NCBI RefSeq assembly: GCF_009831415.1 | Contig: NZ_CP043727.1 | Location: 4,216,001 to 4,280,000 of the forward strand | Reading direction: 5' to 3' | Source: Yersinia canariae | GTDB lineage: Bacteria > Pseudomonadota > Gammaproteobacteria > Enterobacterales > Enterobacteriaceae | DNA length: 64,000 nucleotides | In this document: piece by piece, positions 9,624 through 18,745 of the stretch | Position numbering within the stretch: position 1 is the stretch's first letter | Layout of the letters: every line of letters begins with the position of its first letter | The notes under the pieces: model-generated | What the model saw: the letters and a program-made list of their open reading frames with translations, nothing else | Told to the model about the DNA's origin: nothing | Database searches by the model: none | Translations under genes and position numbers: made by a program

Positions 9624-10094
9624 ATGAATAAAATGGTCATTGCTGTAGCACTCGCGGCTACTGTATTAAGTGGATGCGCCAACAATAGAACGGCGTCTGG
9701 TGATACTTTCACTGCTGCTCAGGCACGGCAAGTACAGACGGTTACCTATGGTACGGTGATTTCTGCACGCCCGGTTACTATTCAAGGCGGTAGTGAAAAC
9801 AATGTGGCTGGCGCTATCGGCGGGGCCGTAGTCGGTGGTTTCCTGGGGAATACTATCGGCGGTGGCCGTGGTAATAGCCTGGCAACAGCCGGTGGTGCCG
9901 TTGCCGGGGGCATGGCAGGTCAAGGTGTGCAAAGTGCTATGAACCGCAGCGAAGGTGTACAGTTGGAAATCCGTCGTGATGATGGTAGCAGTATTGTCGT
10001 CGTGCAGGCTCAGGGGCCAACCCGCTTCAGCGCCGGCCAGCGTGTCATCATTGCGAGTGATCGCAGCGGCACTGTGACCGTTTCTCCACGTTAA
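9624..10094 (+). CDS. slyB: SlyB-type outer-membrane glycine-zipper lipoprotein
   Basis: A 156-residue lipoprotein. The signal peptide ends in the lipobox LSGC, giving a mature N-terminal lipidated Cys18. A glycine-zipper segment (about residues 55-100, with repeated GGAVxGG patterns) is followed by a C-terminal beta domain containing ELEIR-like LEIRRDDGSS and RFSAGQRVIIAS. Length and order match E. coli SlyB, a PhoP-regulated envelope-stress lipoprotein. A ggggt ribosome-binding site precedes ATG. No convincing PhoP box was recognised upstream. A terminator follows within 10 bp. Confidence 0.92.
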   Translation: MNKMVIAVALAATVLSGCANNRTASGDTFTAAQARQVQTVTYGTVISARPVTIQGGSENNVAGAIGGAVVGGFLGNTIGGGRGNSLATAGGAVAGGMAGQGVQSAMNRSEGVQLEIRRDDGSSIVVVQAQGPTRFSAGQRVIIASDRSGTVTVSPR

Positions 10095-10102
10095 ACGCGA
10101 GC

Positions 10103-10127
10103 GCCGGGAGATCTCTCCCGGCATTTT
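10103..10127 (+). terminator. slyB terminator
   Basis: A perfect gccgggag/ctcccggc stem-loop is followed by attttg, 8 bp after the slyB stop. Confidence 0.75.
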
Positions 10128-10258
10128 GCCTCAACGTAAAAAAATTACACCATTTTTTTGTCGATCTAATTTGCTGTTTACTAACACAAAAATAGAAAAT
10201 TACATTCAACAATAGATGAAAAAACCATTGATATTAGTTATAGCAGTCAAATATTAGG

Positions 10259-10473
10259 TTGCCACAGGAAATGTGTTGTGGTTAAATAGCGTCATCGGTT
10301 TGGAACACAGACCTTATGAAAGCAGTTTTAGTAAAGCAGTCCTCAGTTCAAGCGTTATCCATAGATATCCCTTCTCCGTGAGTCTCCTCCTAAGTGCCCA
10401 ATAAGTTATCCTCTGAAAAACAGACCACGTTCGCTACATTATTGTGGCAAAAATAATTGAAGGAAATATCTCT
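10259..10473 (+). promoter_or_regulatory. cspA1 promoter and long cold-shock leader with cold box
   Basis: A -35 ttgcca and a -10-like ttaaat are spaced 17 bp apart. They are followed by cggtttggaacacagacc at 10296-10313, which closely resembles the cold box of the E. coli cspA leader, then aaagcag and a leader of about 175 nt. An AGTAAA motif at 10330 matches the processing 'cut box' reported for Yersinia cspA1/A2 mRNA. Long structured leaders of this kind control cspA-family mRNA stability and translation with temperature. The stretch 10128-10258 is AT-rich upstream DNA with nothing else recognised. Confidence 0.75.
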
Positions 10474-10686
10474 ATGTCTAATAAAATGACTGGTTTAGTA
10501 AAATGGTTTGACGCTGGTAAAGGTTTTGGTTTTATCACTCCTGCTGACGGCAGCAAAGATGTATTCGTACACTTCTCTGCTATCCAGAGCAATGATTTCA
10601 AAACCTTAGATGAAGGTCAAAAAGTTGAGTTCTCTATTGAGAACGGCGCTAAAGGCCCATCAGCGGTAAACGTAGTCGCTCTGTAA
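10474..10686 (+). CDS. cspA1: Major cold-shock protein CspA1
   Basis: A 70-residue single-stranded nucleic-acid chaperone of the CspA family. It carries RNP1 KGFGFITP and RNP2 VFVHFSAI motifs on the five-stranded OB fold. The start [17 protein letters not shown] is chosen because of the gaaggaaat ribosome-binding site and family length; an in-frame extension to 10444 lies in the leader. It is almost identical to the gene 261 bp downstream, differing at a handful of residues. The pair corresponds to the cold-inducible cspA1/cspA2 tandem described in Yersinia that gives mono- and bicistronic mRNA. Confidence 0.93.
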   Translation: MSNKMTGLVKWFDAGKGFGFITPADGSKDVFVHFSAIQSNDFKTLDEGQKVEFSIENGAKGPSAVNVVAL

Positions 10687-10761
10687 TTCAGTGTGATTAG
10701 GGGGGCTGGCTGCCAATAGCGATGACGGCTAGACCCGAGCAGAGTAGCGGCTCCCCAAATA

Positions 10762-10947
10762 AGTAAAGTAGTACCCGGTTGACAGTAACATTTATGCAAG
10801 CAGTTTTAGTAAAGCAGTTCCCCGTATTAGCGTTATCAGATAGATACCTCTTCTCCGCGAAATTCCTTCTAAGTGCCCCATAAGTTGTGCCCAAGCCTAT
10901 TCGCTCGCCTATGGCGGCAATCAAAAATAATTGAAGGAAGTATCTCT
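10762..10947 (+). promoter_or_regulatory. cspA2 leader, a duplicate of the cspA1 leader
   Basis: The region repeats the first leader: ggttgacagtaacat (cold-box-like, 10777-10791), then gcaagcagttttagtaaagc, and attagcgttatc, ending in ttgaaggaagtatctct before ATG. AGTAAA cut-box-like motifs occur at 10762 and 10808. The duplication therefore covers the leader as well as the coding region. Whether an independent promoter exists here is uncertain. Confidence 0.65.
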
Positions 10948-11160
10948 ATGTCTAATAAAATGACTGGTTTAGTAAAATGGTTTAACGCTGATAAAGGTTT
11001 TGGTTTCATTACTCCTGCTGACGGCAGCAAAGATGTATTCGTACACTTCTCTGCTATCCAGAGCAATGATTTCAAAACGTTAGATGAAGGTCAGAAAGTT
11101 GAGTTCTCTATCGAGAGCGGCGCTAAAGGCCCAGCAGCGGTAAATGTTATTGCTCTGTAA
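10948..11160 (+). CDS. cspA2: Major cold-shock protein CspA2
   Basis: A second 70-residue CspA-family protein with the same RNP1 and RNP2 motifs. It differs from the upstream copy at N13 for D, D15 for G and a few C-terminal residues ([15 protein letters not shown]). The start is set by the duplicated gaaggaag ribosome-binding site; the in-frame extension back to 10873 is rejected. A terminator follows about 120 bp downstream, consistent with the end of a bicistronic cspA1-cspA2 transcript. Confidence 0.93.
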   Translation: MSNKMTGLVKWFNADKGFGFITPADGSKDVFVHFSAIQSNDFKTLDEGQKVEFSIESGAKGPAAVNVIAL

Positions 11161-11282
11161 GAGTCAATAATTAAAACCTAAATCAAAAGTAGCTACGGCT
11201 CCAATGATTAAGGTATATCGGGATGATTTACGATAGCGATGAAGGTGATAGCCCTGAGCAGTTAAATCATTCTGAATAAAAT

Positions 11283-11307
11283 AACCCGCCTTTGTGCGGG
11301 TTTTTTG
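11283..11307 (+). terminator. cspA1/cspA2 terminator
   Basis: aacccgc/gcgggtt stem followed by tttttt, a textbook rho-independent terminator about 120 bp after cspA2. Confidence 0.9.
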
Positions 11308-11747
11308 TTACTGAGAACATGGTCTCATCCCTAATAATATAAATCCCAGTCCAATCCAGAGAGAAATATTTAATCAGTAAAATTTATACATTATTTCTTA
11401 ACGGATGCATTTAATCTACACGCTCAGATTGCATTCCCTTCCTGCGCCCTGCCACCTCGTCTATTAATGCAAAATTATGTTGTTTTAACAGATAAAATCC
11501 CACCCCATATAATTAATAAAGTAAAGTAATCGACAAATTTTGCATGAATTACTTAGATCAGAATAATATATTTATCCCACCGCACTTCCCCGCGCCGTGC
11601 AATATAAGAATGACTTTGATCAAAATGATGGCGTTATTTTCCCTATACAGTTATTTCATATAATCACAGCCTTAATAATTTAACTATCCCCGACTACTGC
11701 TGGCGATGATTAACACTGCACATAAAATAGCATCAGGGTAAATAATC
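11308..11747. other. AT-rich intergenic region upstream of the anion transporter
   Basis: Some 440 bp without a supported gene. It is rich in AT tracts and presumably holds the promoter of the downstream transporter. tttgatcaaa at 11614-11623 is half of an Fnr-like site but lacks a proper second half. Nothing else was recognised. Confidence 0.5.
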
Positions 11748-13160
11748 ATGTCGATATTCAAAACACGTATAGAAAGAATGCTAATCATCCTATTTATTGG
11801 GATAAGTATCTGGTTTAGTCCAGTACCGGAATCTGTTGATCCGCGTGCCTGGCATCTTATGGCAGTCTTTGCCGCCACCGTTATTGGTCTGATTCTCTCG
11901 CCCTATCCGTTAGGTGCAATGGCAGTTTTCAGCCTGACGGTAGTCGCCGCCACCGGTTTATTAAGCATTAAAGAAGTGCTCGCCGGTTTTGCCGATCCGA
12001 CCATCTGGATGATAGCTTGCGCCTTCTTTATTTCACGCGGTTTCATCAAAACAGGCTTTGGTCGTCGGGTCGGGTACTTATTTATCAGTAAGTTAGGTCA
12101 CAGCTCACTGGGCCTTGCTTATGGCTTAGTATTGACTGACTTGATGTTTGCCCCAGCAATGCCATCAACATCCGCTCGCTGTGGTGGCATCATCACCCCC
12201 CTGTTTCGCTCAATATCTGAAGCTTATGAATCCACACCAGACCGGGGAACCGAGCGCAAAATCGGGGCTTTTCTGGTGCAATGTATTTTCCAATGCAACG
12301 CCATTACCTGCGCAATGTTCCTAACTTCGATGGCGGGTAACCCGATGATAGGTAAGTTGGCCGGCGAAATGGGGATAACCATTACCTGGACCAGTTGGGC
12401 ACTGGCCGCGATTGTCCCGGGGTTAATTTCTCTGGCAGTCATTCCTTTGCTGCTGTACCGCTTTTATCCACCGGAATTGAAGAAAACCCCGGAAATGCGC
12501 GCCTTGGCCATCGTGAAACTGAAAGAGATGGGGCCAATGAGCCGCAATGAATGGATCGTGTTATCGGTCTTCATTGGGCTGGTGACCCTGTGGGTATGTG
12601 GTGCCGCGCTGAATATTGATGCCACAATGACCGCCTTTATTGGCCTGGCTATCTTGTTGCTGAGCGGCGCGCTAACTTGGGATGATGTCATTGCCGAGAA
12701 AGAAGCATGGCACACGGTGATTTGGTTTGCAGTGCTGTTAACATTGGCCAGCCAACTGAATAAACTGGGATTTATTTCCTGGTTTGGCGCCTCAATTGCG
12801 GGTTCGGTACAGGGCATGAATTGGGTACCGATGATGGGGATTTTGCTGCTGGCGTACTATTACAGTCACTATATGATGGCCAGCGCCATTGCCCATATCA
12901 GTGCCATGTATGCAATTTTTGTTTCCATTGCTATTGCTGCAGGAGCGCCGCCAATGCTGACGGTACTGGTATTTGGTATGTTCAGTAACTTGTATATGGC
13001 GACAACCCATTACTCCGGTGGCCCGGCACCTATTCTATTTGGGTGTAATTTTATCCCGCTGGCGACCTGGTGGAAAATAGGTTTCCTGATCAGTTTGGTG
13101 GTCATTCCTATCTGGCTGATCATCGGTAGCGCCTGGTGGAAAGTGTTAGGTTTCTGGTAA
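11748..13160 (+). CDS. DASS-family dicarboxylate/tricarboxylate-type anion transporter
   Basis: A 470-residue inner-membrane protein with about 12-14 hydrophobic helices, the length of the CitT/TtdT branch of the divalent anion:Na+ symporter (DASS) family. The two family repeat regions are visible: DLMFAPAMPSTSARCGGII and FSNLYMATTHYSGGPAPILFG. In that branch substrates are citrate, tartrate, succinate or related acids, often exchanged under fermentation. The substrate here cannot be told from sequence and no catabolic genes flank it. It is a single-gene unit closed by a strong terminator. Confidence 0.87.
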   Translation: MSIFKTRIERMLIILFIGISIWFSPVPESVDPRAWHLMAVFAATVIGLILSPYPLGAMAVFSLTVVAATGLLSIKEVLAGFADPTIWMIACAFFISRGFIKTGFGRRVGYLFISKLGHSSLGLAYGLVLTDLMFAPAMPSTSARCGGIITPLFRSISEAYESTPDRGTERKIGAFLVQCIFQCNAITCAMFLTSMAGNPMIGKLAGEMGITITWTSWALAAIVPGLISLAVIPLLLYRFYPPELKKTPEMRALAIVKLKEMGPMSRNEWIVLSVFIGLVTLWVCGAALNIDATMTAFIGLAILLLSGALTWDDVIAEKEAWHTVIWFAVLLTLASQLNKLGFISWFGASIAGSVQGMNWVPMMGILLLAYYYSHYMMASAIAHISAMYAIFVSIAIAAGAPPMLTVLVFGMFSNLYMATTHYSGGPAPILFGCNFIPLATWWKIGFLISLVVIPIWLIIGSAWWKVLGFW

Positions 13161-13184
13161 GTCTCCGAGTAAATCAAACCAAGA

Positions 13185-13216
13185 CACCGCGCTGTCATAC
13201 GGACGCGGTGTTTTTA
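13185..13216 (+). terminator. Terminator of the anion transporter gene
   Basis: acaccgcg/cgcggtgt stem with a 12-nt loop and following ttttt. The next 299 bp to lpxP hold no supported gene. Confidence 0.88.
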
Positions 13217-13515
13217 ATCGCCAATAGGTTCTTTCAATGCCCACGTTCCGCTAACCATTGGCCGCCTCCGACATTTATCTTATGATTCCATTTACCACGG
13301 TTATGATATAATTCACCAAAAGCTAGCCTCGCTTATCGATAGCCCTCTTTTGTGACCATTCACTACGCGACCCCCGCTTTTAATGTAAATATTGCGTCAA
13401 TTATCGTGTTCACGAAAACGATAGTCGACCTACGGTGTCTGAAGATATGTACCGCTATCGAGTTATTTCCTTATGCGTTACACGCTCGCACTTAACGCAT
13501 AACGATAGAGTTAAT

Positions 13516-14436
13516 ATGATAAAGCCGCAGAAATTCCATATTTCCCTGCTCCACCCCCGCTATTGGCTAACTTGGTTTGGCTTGGGCGTCCTGTTTTTGT
13601 TAGTCCAATTACCCTACCCGCTGATAAACAAATTAGGGGTTTGGCTCGGGCGCACTTCAATGCGTTTTCTCAAACGGCGGGTTTCCATTGCCCGGCGTAA
13701 CCTCGAACTCTGCTTCCCTGATATGGATAAAACCACTCTCGAGCGGACGATTGTCGGTAATTTCGAATCTCTGGGTATGGGGTTGCTGGAAACCGGTATG
13801 GCATGGTTTTGGCCCGATGCGCGCGTTAAGCGCTGGTTTACCGTCTCCGGCCTGAATCACCTGAAAAAGGCACAAGAAGGCAATCGCGGTGTCTTGGTGA
13901 TTGGCGTTCATTTTATGTCGCTGGAGCTGGGCGGCCGAGTCATGGGCCAATGTCAGCCGATGATGGCAATGTATCGCCCACATAATAATAAAGTGATGGA
14001 GCTGGTGCAGACTTGGGGCCGTATGCGCTCCAATAAGGCGATGTTGGACCGTAAAGATCTGCGTGGCATGGTGCAAGCCCTGAAAAAAGGTGAAGCCGTT
14101 TGGTTCGCCCCGGATCAGGATTACGGCCCACGTGGCAGTGTTTTTGCGCCTTTGTTTGCGGTCAGTCAAGCCGCCACTACCAGTGGTACTTTTATGTTAG
14201 CTCGCTTAGCAAAACCGGCATTACTGCCATTAGTGCTACTGCGTAAAACAGATGGCAGTGGTTATGACCTGCTTATCCAGCCCGCGTTGGAAGATTATCC
14301 TATTGATGACGAGATAGCGGCCGCCCGTTACATGAACAAAGTGATTGAAAAAGAAATCATGCGTGCTCCTGAGCAATATCTTTGGTTGCACCGCCGCTTT
14401 AAAACTCGCCCCGCGGGTGAACCATCACTCTATTAA
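13516..14436 (+). CDS. lpxP: LpxP, palmitoleoyl acyltransferase of lipid A
   Basis: Transfers palmitoleate to Kdo2-lipid IVA in the inner membrane, replacing the laurate added by LpxL at low temperature. Starting at [20 protein letters not shown] gives 306 residues, the E. coli LpxP length. An N-terminal membrane anchor (about residues 19-38) is followed by the acyltransferase domain with catalytic HFMSLE (an H-x4-E motif) and conserved [16 protein letters not shown] and [14 protein letters not shown]. The N-terminus and the MAWFWPD segment favour LpxP over LpxL. It is monocistronic with its own terminator. Confidence 0.92.
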   Translation: MIKPQKFHISLLHPRYWLTWFGLGVLFLLVQLPYPLINKLGVWLGRTSMRFLKRRVSIARRNLELCFPDMDKTTLERTIVGNFESLGMGLLETGMAWFWPDARVKRWFTVSGLNHLKKAQEGNRGVLVIGVHFMSLELGGRVMGQCQPMMAMYRPHNNKVMELVQTWGRMRSNKAMLDRKDLRGMVQALKKGEAVWFAPDQDYGPRGSVFAPLFAVSQAATTSGTFMLARLAKPALLPLVLLRKTDGSGYDLLIQPALEDYPIDDEIAAARYMNKVIEKEIMRAPEQYLWLHRRFKTRPAGEPSLY

Positions 14437-14450
14437 ATGCAACGCACGCA

Positions 14451-14476
14451 AAAACCCGGTTTATACCGGGTTTTTT
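14451..14476 (+). terminator. lpxP terminator
   Basis: aacccggt/accgggtt stem with ttat loop and a t6 tract; the gene on the other side (minus strand) converges on it. Confidence 0.9.
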
Positions 14477-14506
14477 ATTACCTGAAGCCCGCCCAATGTG
14501 GCTGGG

Positions 14507-16042
14507 TTAGAGTTGCTCCCCGACCTGTGCTGAGCTATCGGTCTGTGCTGTATCTTCTATAACAATGAGATTACGCCCCGGTAATGTTTTGCAGGCCGCC
14601 CCGCTGGCAGGTGGAGCCGTCGCGGGATAGCTCTCTTTGGGTAAGACATAAACCGGCGTGGTGGCGACAAAACCATCACTGAAAGTCGCTTCAACAAAAG
14701 TGGCCTGCCAGCCAGAAGTGGGTTCCGTCAGCGCAATATCAAAGGTATTTTCCGCTGTTACCGCCAGTGGGAATGCGCTATATCGCACATCACAAGCATA
14801 GCGAAAATCACGCGCTTCACTGTTTGTGGCAGTCCAAAGCAATACTTTATCCGGGGTCTCGGACAACGTCACCGTCAATGTTTGCACCTTATCTTTCGTG
14901 CCAATACTGGTATTCATTTGTGGTATGGCCATGGATTGTCGCAGGCGATTAACAAATGGAATCAGTGACTGTTCGCTAAACGCTTTAATACCATAGTGGC
15001 TAGAGTTGGGGGCAACTCGCAGGGCTTTCTCTCCTGGTAATTTTTCGTAATAAAAATCTGTGTTATCAGGCACGTAGAAATCATCGCCGCTGGCATTGAT
15101 AATATATTTTGGAATGCTCAGCCGGGACTGATACGCCGTTCCCATATACTGTAGGGGATCAATAATTTGCATCAATTTGGCAAAGCTATCTGTATCCAGC
15201 TTTTTATCAATTTCATCCAGATAATAAGGGGCAAAAGCAATCGGCCAGTTGCCGCCATAAGATTGATACATATGTTCCAATGCGGCGCGGGTATCCAGCA
15301 GATCAATAACAAAGGGCGCTATCGCGTTAACACGGGGGTCAGCAATCGCCGTAAGCCAAGTTGTCCAACCTCGTTTGGATAATCCGGTGACAATAAAACC
15401 GTCTAATGCTTTTTCCGGCAAAGCTTGTTGGGCCATGGTCATAGCCTGAGAAACGGCTGCCGCCATGGGGACTTGCAAGGGCAATGTAGAACGGGACTCC
15501 GGGGCCGCCATAAATAGAGCCCAGCTACGGGCAACACTGACATCTTCTTTTCGTGGTTCGCCATCTTGTTGATATTCAAGATATTGATTGGGAATAGTGC
15601 TAATTGCTATCACCACAGTGTTGGTTTCGCGGGCAATATTTTGCAATTCATCAAGGGAAAAATCAGTCGGGCCAGAAGCAGGAACTGTATCAGTGGCATA
15701 GTTAATCCCATTATTAATCACCACCAGCGCTTGCGTCGAAGTGCTGCTACTCGGAATAAAGATCTCGACCTCGTGCTGCCAGGCGGCAGGAGAGACTAAA
15801 TTCTCGGGTGCCCAATGTTGAGAAGTCAGTTGGTAGCGACGCCATTCAAGCCCCGGTAAATTCTCCTGACTGAGTAAGTTGTAGATGAGCGGTTCTGTAG
15901 CTAATTTATCCTTGTAGCAGGACAAAACCTGAGAAAAATCAGTATCATCGCACTTGGTTGATTCAACATCCGCTTGTGCCAAGCAACTGGCCGTGAGCAA
16001 CCAAAGCAATCCACATATCAAAGCCGTTAAATAATGAGGCAT
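14507..16042 (-). CDS. Secreted PhoPQ-activated pathogenicity-related (PqaA-like) protein
   Basis: A 511-residue protein with a cleavable signal peptide (about residues 1-24, ending LAQA-D). The remainder matches the PqaA family, first described as PhoP/PhoQ-activated in Salmonella Typhi, with an alpha/beta-hydrolase core. A plausible catalytic triad is visible: nucleophile Ser222 in GLSKRG, Asp320 or Asp321 in SGDD, and His349 in SSHYG. The conserved RSWALFMA and KRGWTTWLTAIADPRVNA stretches support the family. Substrate is unknown. It is monocistronic; I saw no convincing PhoP box upstream. Confidence 0.85.
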   Translation of the reverse strand: MPHYLTALICGLLWLLTASCLAQADVESTKCDDTDFSQVLSCYKDKLATEPLIYNLLSQENLPGLEWRRYQLTSQHWAPENLVSPAAWQHEVEIFIPSSSTSTQALVVINNGINYATDTVPASGPTDFSLDELQNIARETNTVVIAISTIPNQYLEYQQDGEPRKEDVSVARSWALFMAAPESRSTLPLQVPMAAAVSQAMTMAQQALPEKALDGFIVTGLSKRGWTTWLTAIADPRVNAIAPFVIDLLDTRAALEHMYQSYGGNWPIAFAPYYLDEIDKKLDTDSFAKLMQIIDPLQYMGTAYQSRLSIPKYIINASGDDFYVPDNTDFYYEKLPGEKALRVAPNSSHYGIKAFSEQSLIPFVNRLRQSMAIPQMNTSIGTKDKVQTLTVTLSETPDKVLLWTATNSEARDFRYACDVRYSAFPLAVTAENTFDIALTEPTSGWQATFVEATFSDGFVATTPVYVLPKESYPATAPPASGAACKTLPGRNLIVIEDTAQTDSSAQVGEQL

Positions 16043-16264
16043 AATCCCTATCCTTTTATCTAATGTATTTAGGTGAAAACTTTCACACAGGAATTAGATG
16101 ACGAATTGAGAGTTCAAAAAATCCGAATTTCACCTGTATATGCCGTTTTTTATATTACGCGGCGCACAAAACTCAGCCGGTAAACTCACGAGACAGCCTC
16201 AGCCCTCCTATACGCCAAAACCATAAGAATTTTCTGCCCTAAAAAATATCAACTGGCCCTAAAA

Positions 16265-16281
16265 CGCTCTATTACGGTGCA
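16265..16281 (+). promoter_or_regulatory. Putative NtrC-binding site upstream of aapJ
   Basis: A 17-bp site with half-sites cgctct and ggtgca resembles the NtrC dyad (TGCACT...GGTGCA). It is centred about 110 bp upstream of the start predicted from the sigma-54 element, the usual enhancer distance. Confidence 0.45.
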
Positions 16282-16355
16282 ATCCCCCCTCTCCATTTTT
16301 ACCTACAAAGAGTTAATCCCAAGTAATTACTCAGAGGATCAATGGAATGTAACTC

Positions 16356-16371
16356 TGGCATCCCATTTGCT
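16356..16371 (+). promoter_or_regulatory. Putative sigma-54 promoter of aapJQMP
   Basis: tggcatcccatttgct matches the -24/-12 consensus (TGGCAC-N5-TTGCW) at all but one position, with correct spacing. It lies 98 bp upstream of the aapJ ATG. Confidence 0.6.
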
Positions 16372-16468
16372 AATACCAAACTGGCTACACGCCAACAGAC
16401 AGCGAAGGTGCATCACGGGTGCGCTACAAAATGACAATAGGCACGACTTTGCCTCACAGGACGCTTTC

Positions 16469-17494
16469 ATGAAAAAAATAATGATTTCAACGCTGGTTGC
16501 TGCTGCCTCGTTAGTGGCATTAGCGGGTCAAGCCCAGGCGGGCACCACTTTGGATGCGGTGAAGAAAAAAGGTTTTGTGCAATGCGGTATCAGTGATGGG
16601 TTGCCTGGTTTTTCTTATGCAGATGCCAGCGGCAAATTCTCCGGGCTTGATGTAGACATTTGCCGTAGTGTTGCCGCCGCCATCTTTGGTGATGCAGAAA
16701 AAGTAAAATACACACCGCTGACGGCAAAAGAGCGTTTCACAGCTCTGCAATCTGGCGAAGTTGATATTTTGTCACGTAACACGACCTGGACGTCCTCCCG
16801 CGATGCCGGTATGGGCATGTTATTTACCGGCGTGAACTATTATGACGGCATCGGCTTCCTGACCCACCATAAAGCCGGGCTGAAAAGTGCTAAAGAGCTG
16901 GATGGCGCCACCGTATGTATTCAGGCCGGCACTGACACCGAGCTCAATGTTGCTGACTACTTTAAAGCCAATAAAATGCAATATACGCCGGTGACTTTCG
17001 ACCGCTCTGATGAGAGTGCCAAAGCACTGGACTCTGGCCGCTGCGACACCCTGGCCTCCGACCAATCTCAACTGTACGCACTGCGCATCAAGTTAGGTAA
17101 ACCAGACGATTTTATCGTGCTGCCAGAAGTCATTTCCAAAGAGCCTCTGGGGCCAGTTGTGCGCCGTGGCGATGAAGATTGGTTTGCCATTGTTCGCTGG
17201 ACATTGTTTGCCATGCTGAACGCCGAAGAAATGGGTGTGACCTCGAAAAATGTCGAGGAATTGGCGGCCAAGCCGACAACACCTGATATGGCACATTTGT
17301 TAGGTCACGAAGGCAATTATGGGAAGGATCTTAAAGTTCCTAATGATTGGGTAGTTAAAATCGTCAAACAAGTGGGTAACTACGGCGAAAGCTTTGATCG
17401 TAATGTGGGTATGGGCAGTGAGCTGAAAATCAAACGCGGCCAAAATGCGCTGTGGAACAATGGCGGTCTTCAGTACGCGCCTCCGGTTCGTTGA
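16469..17494 (+). CDS. aapJ: General L-amino acid ABC transporter, periplasmic binding protein
   Basis: Captures a broad range of L-amino acids in the periplasm for AapQMP. Starting at MKKIMIST gives 341 residues with a signal peptide ending AQA-G near residue 22; the in-frame extension to 16277 lies across the promoter and is rejected. The bacterial SBP family 3 pattern is clear: VQCGISDGLPGFSYADASGKFSGLDVD near the N-terminus, and TVCIQAGTDTE and SGRCDTLASDQSQLYAL in the second lobe. It is first in the aapJQMP operon. Confidence 0.93.
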   Translation: MKKIMISTLVAAASLVALAGQAQAGTTLDAVKKKGFVQCGISDGLPGFSYADASGKFSGLDVDICRSVAAAIFGDAEKVKYTPLTAKERFTALQSGEVDILSRNTTWTSSRDAGMGMLFTGVNYYDGIGFLTHHKAGLKSAKELDGATVCIQAGTDTELNVADYFKANKMQYTPVTFDRSDESAKALDSGRCDTLASDQSQLYALRIKLGKPDDFIVLPEVISKEPLGPVVRRGDEDWFAIVRWTLFAMLNAEEMGVTSKNVEELAAKPTTPDMAHLLGHEGNYGKDLKVPNDWVVKIVKQVGNYGESFDRNVGMGSELKIKRGQNALWNNGGLQYAPPVR

Positions 17495-17557
17495 TAACAG
17501 ACACCACTCCGGCAGGCCTGTCCTGCCGGATGAATGATCCAGACCGAGGCCCACACT

Positions 17558-18736
17558 ATGTCACAACGCCCAACCGCCAAAGGTGCCTTTTCGCTGACTA
17601 ACCCAGCGGTGCGCGCCTGGATGTATCAAATTATCGCGCTTTTGATACTGATCGGATGCGGTGCGTACCTGATCCATAACACGATTACCAATCTATCAAC
17701 CCGAGGTATCACCTCCGGTTTTGCTTTCCTGAATAACAGCGCCGGTTTTGGCATTGTTCAGCATCTTATCGACTATGAGCAGGGCGATACCTATGGCCGA
17801 GTCTTTCTGGTCGGGCTATTCAACACCTTGCTGGTGTCCGTATTGTGTATTTTCTTTGCCTCAATATTAGGCTTTTTTCTTGGCTTGGCGCGTTTGTCTG
17901 ACAACTGGTTATTACGCAAATTGTCGACAATCTACATTGAGACATTTCGTAATATTCCGCCGCTACTGCAAATCTTCTTCTGGTATTTTGCAGTATTGCG
18001 CAATCTTCCGGGGCCAAGACAGAGTTTGGATGCTTTCGGAGTAGCATTCCTGAGTAATCGCGGTTTGTATCTGCCATCCCCGGAGCTCGCCGCGGGTTTT
18101 ATGCCAGCGCTGATAGCCTTGCTACTGGCCGCCATCGCCATCATTGCACTATATCGCTATAACCATTTTCGTCAGTTACATACAGGCCGATTCCACCGCA
18201 CCTGGCCTTTGGGCTTATTGCTATTGATAGCCCTGCCGACACTGACTCATTGGCTATATGGCCCGGCGTTACACTGGGATTTACCGCAGTTACGGGGTTT
18301 TAACTTTAAAGGCGGGCTGGTGCTGATTCCTGAATTGGCGGCCTTAACACTGGCGCTGTCAGTTTATACCTCAACCTTTATTGCCGAAGTCATTCGCTCA
18401 GGTATTCAGTCAGTTCCGCATGGTCAGCACGAGGCCGCGCGCTCATTGGCGTTGCCTAATACCGTGACCTTGCGCCAGGTGATTCTGCCGCAGGCGCTGC
18501 GCGTCATCATCCCCCCGCTGACCAGCCAATACCTCAATATTGTCAAAAACTCTTCGCTGGCGGCGGCAATTGGCTATCCCGATATGGTGTCGCTGTTTGC
18601 CGGTACGGTACTGAACCAGACCGGCCAGGCGATAGAAACCATTGCCATTACCATGTCGGTCTATTTGGTTATCAGTCTGTCCATTTCATTTTTAATGAAT
18701 CTCTACAACCGGCGTATTGCGCTGGTAGAGCGCTAA
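17558..18736 (+). CDS. aapQ: General L-amino acid ABC transporter, permease AapQ
   Basis: One of two inner-membrane permease subunits. The 392-residue protein has an N-terminal extension with transmembrane helices and a large central insertion, as is usual for AapQ, then the HisMQ-type permease domain. Conserved features are IYIETFRNIPPLLQIFFWYF and the ABC-contacting EAA loop HGQHEAARSLALPNTVTLRQVILPQALR. It starts 63 bp after aapJ at MSQRPTAKG, and aapM begins 9 bp after its stop. Confidence 0.93.
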   Translation: MSQRPTAKGAFSLTNPAVRAWMYQIIALLILIGCGAYLIHNTITNLSTRGITSGFAFLNNSAGFGIVQHLIDYEQGDTYGRVFLVGLFNTLLVSVLCIFFASILGFFLGLARLSDNWLLRKLSTIYIETFRNIPPLLQIFFWYFAVLRNLPGPRQSLDAFGVAFLSNRGLYLPSPELAAGFMPALIALLLAAIAIIALYRYNHFRQLHTGRFHRTWPLGLLLLIALPTLTHWLYGPALHWDLPQLRGFNFKGGLVLIPELAALTLALSVYTSTFIAEVIRSGIQSVPHGQHEAARSLALPNTVTLRQVILPQALRVIIPPLTSQYLNIVKNSSLAAAIGYPDMVSLFAGTVLNQTGQAIETIAITMSVYLVISLSISFLMNLYNRRIALVER

Positions 18737-18745
18737 GGGAAGCGA

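Noticed and set aside
10444..10473. N-terminal extension of CspA1 (and 10873-10947 for CspA2)
   Set aside because: In-frame codons upstream of the true ATG lie in the regulatory leader; family length and ribosome-binding site support the shorter proteins.
11614..11627. Possible Fnr box upstream of the anion transporter
   Set aside because: Only the ttgat half fits; the other half is a poor match.
16043..16141. PhoP box upstream of the PqaA-like gene
   Set aside because: Looked for paired GTTTA repeats at 11-bp spacing on the minus strand; none convincing.
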